Of a stretch of 7,663 nucleotides of DNA, positions 5,783 to 7,663 are shown one piece after another. A program made the position numbers and the translations under genes. The stretch's first letter is position 1, and each line of letters begins with the position of its first letter. Below the pieces are notes generated by a model. That model was given only the letters and a program-made list of their open reading frames with translations. It ran no database searches and was not told where the DNA came from. The DNA lies in contig JACRHQ010000155.1 in assembly GCA_016217585.1 (NCBI GenBank), forward strand, positions 1 to 7,663. Reading direction: 5' to 3'. Source of the stretch: Candidatus Omnitrophota bacterium (GTDB lineage: Bacteria > Omnitrophota > Gorgyraeia > Zapsychrales > Zapsychraceae).

Positions 5783-5817
5783 TTGCCATTTTGGAACCAT
5801 GTGGTATGCTTCTTGCT
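5783..5817 (+). promoter_or_regulatory. Promoter-like elements abutting the rpoN start codon
   Basis: TTGCCA (5783-5788), a 16-bp spacer and TATGCT (5805-5810) preceded by TGG (extended -10) resemble a vegetative promoter whose start would fall at about 5817-5818, right on the rpoN ATG. The same bases also fit a weaker sigma-54 site, TGGTATG-CTTC-TTGCT (5802-5817), correct in spacing with two mismatches. The first reading implies a leaderless message; the second could mean self-binding. Neither is proven. Confidence 0.4.
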
Positions 5818-7203
5818 ATGTCGACTCAGCTTCTCCCCCGGCAAATCCAGAAACCCATCCTCGCCCCTGTCATGCAGCAGTCCATCGAGGTGCTGTTGTT
5901 GAGTTTGACAGAATTGAACATCGCCGTTGAGCAGGAGATGCAGAACAACCCGATGCTGGAAATCAATGAGGAAGCGACCCTTGCCCGGGAACGTTCGCTG
6001 GAGGAGATCACCGCCTCGGTCAACGAACTGCTGCGCCACGCCCCTTCGCCCTCCTCCGGACACACCCGGCATTTCACGGATGACGAGATCCTGGAAGAAA
6101 AACCGGTCAAAACCGAATCTACCCTTGAAGATACTCTGTTACAGCAACTGCGCGTTGAACTGACGGACCCGCAGGATATTAAAATCGGCGAGTACCTGAT
6201 CGGGAACCTCGATGAAGACGGCTACTTGACGACGACCTGCGCGGAAGTCGCGTTCCTGCTGGGGGTCCAGGATCCCGGCCGCGTTGAACAGGTCCTGGCC
6301 GTCATCCAGGGGTTCGAGCCGGCCGGCATCGCCTCGCGGGACCTGCGTGAATGTCTCCTGACGCAGATTAAATCCGGTATCCATCCCGGGAAAGATTTTC
6401 TCATCAGGATGATCGAGGAACATCTGGAAGACCTCGGGCATAAACGGTTCCAGCAGATCGCCCGGAAGATGGCGATGCCCCTGGAGGAGGTCAAAAAATT
6501 AGCCAACGGGATCGCCGCCCTGGAGCCCAAACCCGCCCGCAATCACCGGCCCGTGCGTTCCTCCATCTATGTCTACCCGGACGTGGTTATCCGCAAAGAC
6601 AAGCAGGACAGTTACCGCGTGGAAGTCAGCCGTGAGGGCGTCCCGCAGCTGCGCATCAACGCCTCTTACCGGGACCTTTTAAAGCGCGCCGACTTGAGCG
6701 ACCGGGACCGCGAATTTATCCTCGAGAAATTCCGCAACGCCGTGAATTTCATCAGGAGCGTCGAGCAGCGCGGCCGGACGCTGCGCCGGATCGCCGGGTA
6801 TGTCCTGGAAAAACAGAAGGCGTTTTTTGAGGAGGGCGAGGCCCTGGTCCCCATGATCCTCAAGGACGTCGCGCAGGCCATCGGCCGCAACGAATCGACC
6901 GTCAGCCGCGCGATCAGCAACAAATATGTCGACACCCCCCGCGGGATCTTCCCGATAAAATTTTTCTTTTCCCAGGGGATCCCGGCGGCCGCCGGCAGCA
7001 ACGCGCCGCGCGGGTTTGTCGCCTCGCGCAGTGTCAAAGACGAGATCCATGACCTCATCACCTCCGAGGACAAGGGAGCTCCCCTTTCCGACCAGGATAT
7101 CCATCTATATCTTATGCGCCGGAACATGCAGATCGCCCGCCGGACGATCAGCAAATACCGCCAGGCGCTGCGCATACTGCCTTCGAACCTCAGAAAAGTC
7201 TAG
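5818..7203 (+). CDS. rpoN: RNA polymerase sigma-54 factor RpoN
   Basis: The product has 461 residues, normal for the family. Region I is at 1-48 (MQQSIEVLLLSLTEL, with the EMQNNPMLE end). An acidic linker (about 50-105) is followed by the core-binding domain (about 106-300: GNLDEDGYL 129-137, GFEPAGIASRDLRECLL 165-181), the HTH (about 343-376, AIGRNESTVSRAISNKY then DTPRGIFPIKFFFS), and the C-terminal RpoN box ARRTISKYRQ (440-449), which reads the -24 element. I chose the ATG at 5818 because it aligns with E. coli RpoN; the frame is open to a GTG at 5755 (21 more residues, with an AAAGGG 4 nt upstream) and has another ATG at 5806. No Shine-Dalgarno sequence precedes 5806 or 5818. It directs polymerase to activator-dependent promoters, such as the one facing the adjacent operon. 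Confidence 0.97.
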   Translation: MSTQLLPRQIQKPILAPVMQQSIEVLLLSLTELNIAVEQEMQNNPMLEINEEATLARERSLEEITASVNELLRHAPSPSSGHTRHFTDDEILEEKPVKTESTLEDTLLQQLRVELTDPQDIKIGEYLIGNLDEDGYLTTTCAEVAFLLGVQDPGRVEQVLAVIQGFEPAGIASRDLRECLLTQIKSGIHPGKDFLIRMIEEHLEDLGHKRFQQIARKMAMPLEEVKKLANGIAALEPKPARNHRPVRSSIYVYPDVVIRKDKQDSYRVEVSREGVPQLRINASYRDLLKRADLSDRDREFILEKFRNAVNFIRSVEQRGRTLRRIAGYVLEKQKAFFEEGEALVPMILKDVAQAIGRNESTVSRAISNKYVDTPRGIFPIKFFFSQGIPAAAGSNAPRGFVASRSVKDEIHDLITSEDKGAPLSDQDIHLYLMRRNMQIARRTISKYRQALRILPSNLRKV

Positions 7204-7212
7204 CCCGCGCCT

Positions 7213-7392
7213 ATGCCGCCTAAAGTCAGCGTTATCATCCCCACCTATAATTGCGCCGCGACGATCGGCGAAACGGACGTATCCGGACATCGATTTTTTA
7301 TCCGCAGAAAACCGCGGGCTTCCTTCGACAGGCTCAGGATGGTTCGAAGGATGGTGAGCGAAGTCGAACCATTGCCCGTGGGGCTCCATTGA
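7213..7392 (+). pseudogene. Glycosyltransferase family 2 N-terminal fragment, broken after about 20 codons
   Basis: The frame opens 9 nt after the rpoN stop with MPPKVSVIIPTYNCAATIGE, the standard start of a GT-A family 2 glycosyltransferase (first beta strand and nucleotide-binding loop). After about residue 21 (base 7275), where IDSVLxQ would follow, the sequence turns into unrelated Arg-rich residues that run through the inverted repeat at 7324-7368 and stop at 7392, giving 59 codons in place of 250-350. The missing DxD and acceptor regions mean it cannot be active. It looks like the head of a gene that once followed rpoN and was cut by deletion or insertion; an assembly join is another explanation. 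No strong ribosome-binding site is seen. Confidence 0.75.
7324..7368. repeat. REP-like imperfect inverted repeat (TTCGAC...GTCGAA)
   Basis: TTCGAC-AG-GCTCA (7324-7336) pairs with TGAGC-GAA-GTCGAA (7355-7368), leaving an 18-base loop that contains GGTTCGAAGG. Repeats of this TTCGACagGCTCAGGATGG type recur as intergenic, REP-like elements in many environmental genomes. Here it lies inside the remnant of the glycosyltransferase frame, just after the point where that gene is broken. Confidence 0.7.
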
Positions 7393-7410
7393 CCGGGTGC
7401 GGATCAATTG

Positions 7411-7437
7411 AAAAAAGGCGTTCCTTCATAACGCCTT
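7411..7437 (-). terminator. Intrinsic terminator for minus-strand transcription
   Basis: On the minus strand AAGGCGTT, a 7-nt loop and AACGCCTT form a perfect 8-bp stem followed at once by TTTT (the stem's closing TT extends it to six T). The plus-strand reading lacks a T-run directly after the stem, so it serves a transcript entering from the right edge and ending here, beside the TGA at 7437-7439. Confidence 0.75.
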
Positions 7438-7646
7438 CACGGTTTTAAGAGGGAGCGCCGGCCGCCGCTAATCCCCTCTGTTTTTACCAATTCCTTGAAT
7501 TCTTTAAGTAGATGCCTGGCAGGGCTTAATTTGTCTATTAGCTGCTTTGAGTTCCACGGGCATGCCCGTGGGTGAATAGCTGAGGTGTCGATATTTTGGT
7601 ATCCAAATGGTAAAGTGTATGTATGGAGAATCGGGTATCGGGACAT
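7437..7646 (-). CDS. Unrecognised minus-strand reading frame, possibly partial at the right edge
   Basis: From the ATG at 7646 the frame encodes 69 residues; it also stays open from 7647 to the window edge, so the true start may lie outside. I recognise no family. The C-terminal half is a basic, helix-prone stretch (SKQLIDKLSPARHLLKEFKELVKTEGISG, about 33-61). The N-terminal half is Tyr/Pro-rich and includes codons over the perfect palindrome at 7554-7571 (HPRACPW). Support for a real gene is the intrinsic terminator touching its stop codon and its run of over 200 open bases in AT-richer DNA. No Shine-Dalgarno sequence is seen before the ATG. It may be the tail of a longer gene, a decayed remnant, or not coding. 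Confidence 0.3.
   Translation of the reverse strand: MSRYPILHTYTLPFGYQNIDTSAIHPRACPWNSKQLIDKLSPARHLLKEFKELVKTEGISGGRRSLLKP
7554..7571. repeat. Perfect 18-bp palindrome CCACGGGCATGCCCGTGG
   Basis: All 18 bases pair with no centre gap. The GC-rich arms stand out from the AT-richer surroundings. It could be a binding site, part of a cruciform-type repeat or a mobile-element end. The heptamer GCCCGTG within it also occurs at 7374-7380, just after the REP-like repeat. Confidence 0.75.
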
Positions 7647-7663
7647 GGAGTATACCGAACGCA

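Larger units (their letters stand above)
5411..5817. promoter_or_regulatory. Divergent control region between the polysaccharide operon and rpoN
   Basis: No convincing gene lies in these 407 bases; the stretch is clearly richer in A+T than the coding parts. From left to right it holds the ribosome-binding site of the HTH gene (5418-5424), an AT-rich leader with repeated TTTAAAC-like words (about 5430-5450), a leader dyad (5453-5473), a dyad across the predicted start site (5499-5518), a sigma-54 promoter facing left (5516-5531), an AT-rich stretch (about 5551-5610) that could bend, a GGACA half-site cluster (5660-5689), and promoter-like elements directly before rpoN (5783-5817). The arrangement is that of a classic activator-dependent sigma-54 promoter. 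Confidence 0.8.

Noticed and set aside
5654..5902. 82-aa plus-strand frame across the rpoN start
   Set aside because: It covers the half-site cluster and then runs out of frame into rpoN, with no family resemblance.
1..7663. Exosortase (XrtA) or PEP-CTERM substrate gene
   Set aside because: The locus type suggests them, but no multi-pass exosortase or PEP-CTERM tail is encoded in this window, so they are not claimed.

Overview
The window looks like a GC-rich, Gram-negative-type genome. It holds an exopolysaccharide export and assembly operon on the minus strand, transcribed divergently from rpoN (sigma-54). The set of export porin, chain-length protein, ExeA-like ATPase, separate tyrosine autokinase and sugar epimerase is typical of exosortase (XrtA/PEP-CTERM) loci. 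Such loci are common in Proteobacteria and in Candidatus Omnitrophota, Nitrospirota and related environmental lineages. I lean towards an Omnitrophota-like or similar uncultured bacterium, but the window has no marker that settles it, and no exosortase or PEP-CTERM protein is visible in it.

Minus-strand operon, in transcription order: a 61-aa MerR-type HTH protein (5410-5225), a Wza-type export protein (5192-4347), a Wzz/GumC-type chain-length protein with three membrane segments (4292-3009), an ExeA/GspA-like AAA+ ATPase (2975-2097), a one-TM coiled-coil protein overlapping the ATPase gene by 4 bp (2100-1597), a BY-type tyrosine autokinase (1552-767), and a nucleotide-sugar epimerase running off the left edge (681-1). 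Gaps are mostly about 30-90 bp and each gene has an AAAGG or GGAGG-type ribosome-binding site, consistent with one transcript. A short array of GTCAC/GTGAC units with 8-bp spacing sits between kinase and epimerase.

Divergent control region (5411-5817): a 16-base match to the sigma-54 consensus (TGGCACG-N4-TTGCT) points into the operon about 95 nt upstream of its first start codon. About 155-185 bp upstream of the predicted transcription start is a compact cluster of GGACA/TGTCC half-sites, the usual distance for a sigma-54 activator. Two more dyads lie over the start site and in the leader. The operon therefore appears to be controlled by the sigma factor encoded by the divergent gene.

Right part: a complete rpoN (5818-7203), then the first ~20 codons of a family 2 glycosyltransferase that lose family resemblance abruptly at about 7275. 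After that come a REP-like inverted repeat, a minus-strand intrinsic terminator, an unrecognised AT-richer minus-strand reading frame and an 18-bp perfect palindrome. This end looks rearranged.

How the parts would work together: the chain-length protein and kinase form a split Wzc-type co-polymerase that pairs with the Wza-like outer-membrane porin; the epimerase supplies sugar nucleotide; the ATPase and coiled-coil protein resemble a GspA/GspB-type pair; and sigma-54 plus an unseen enhancer-binding protein would switch the operon on.
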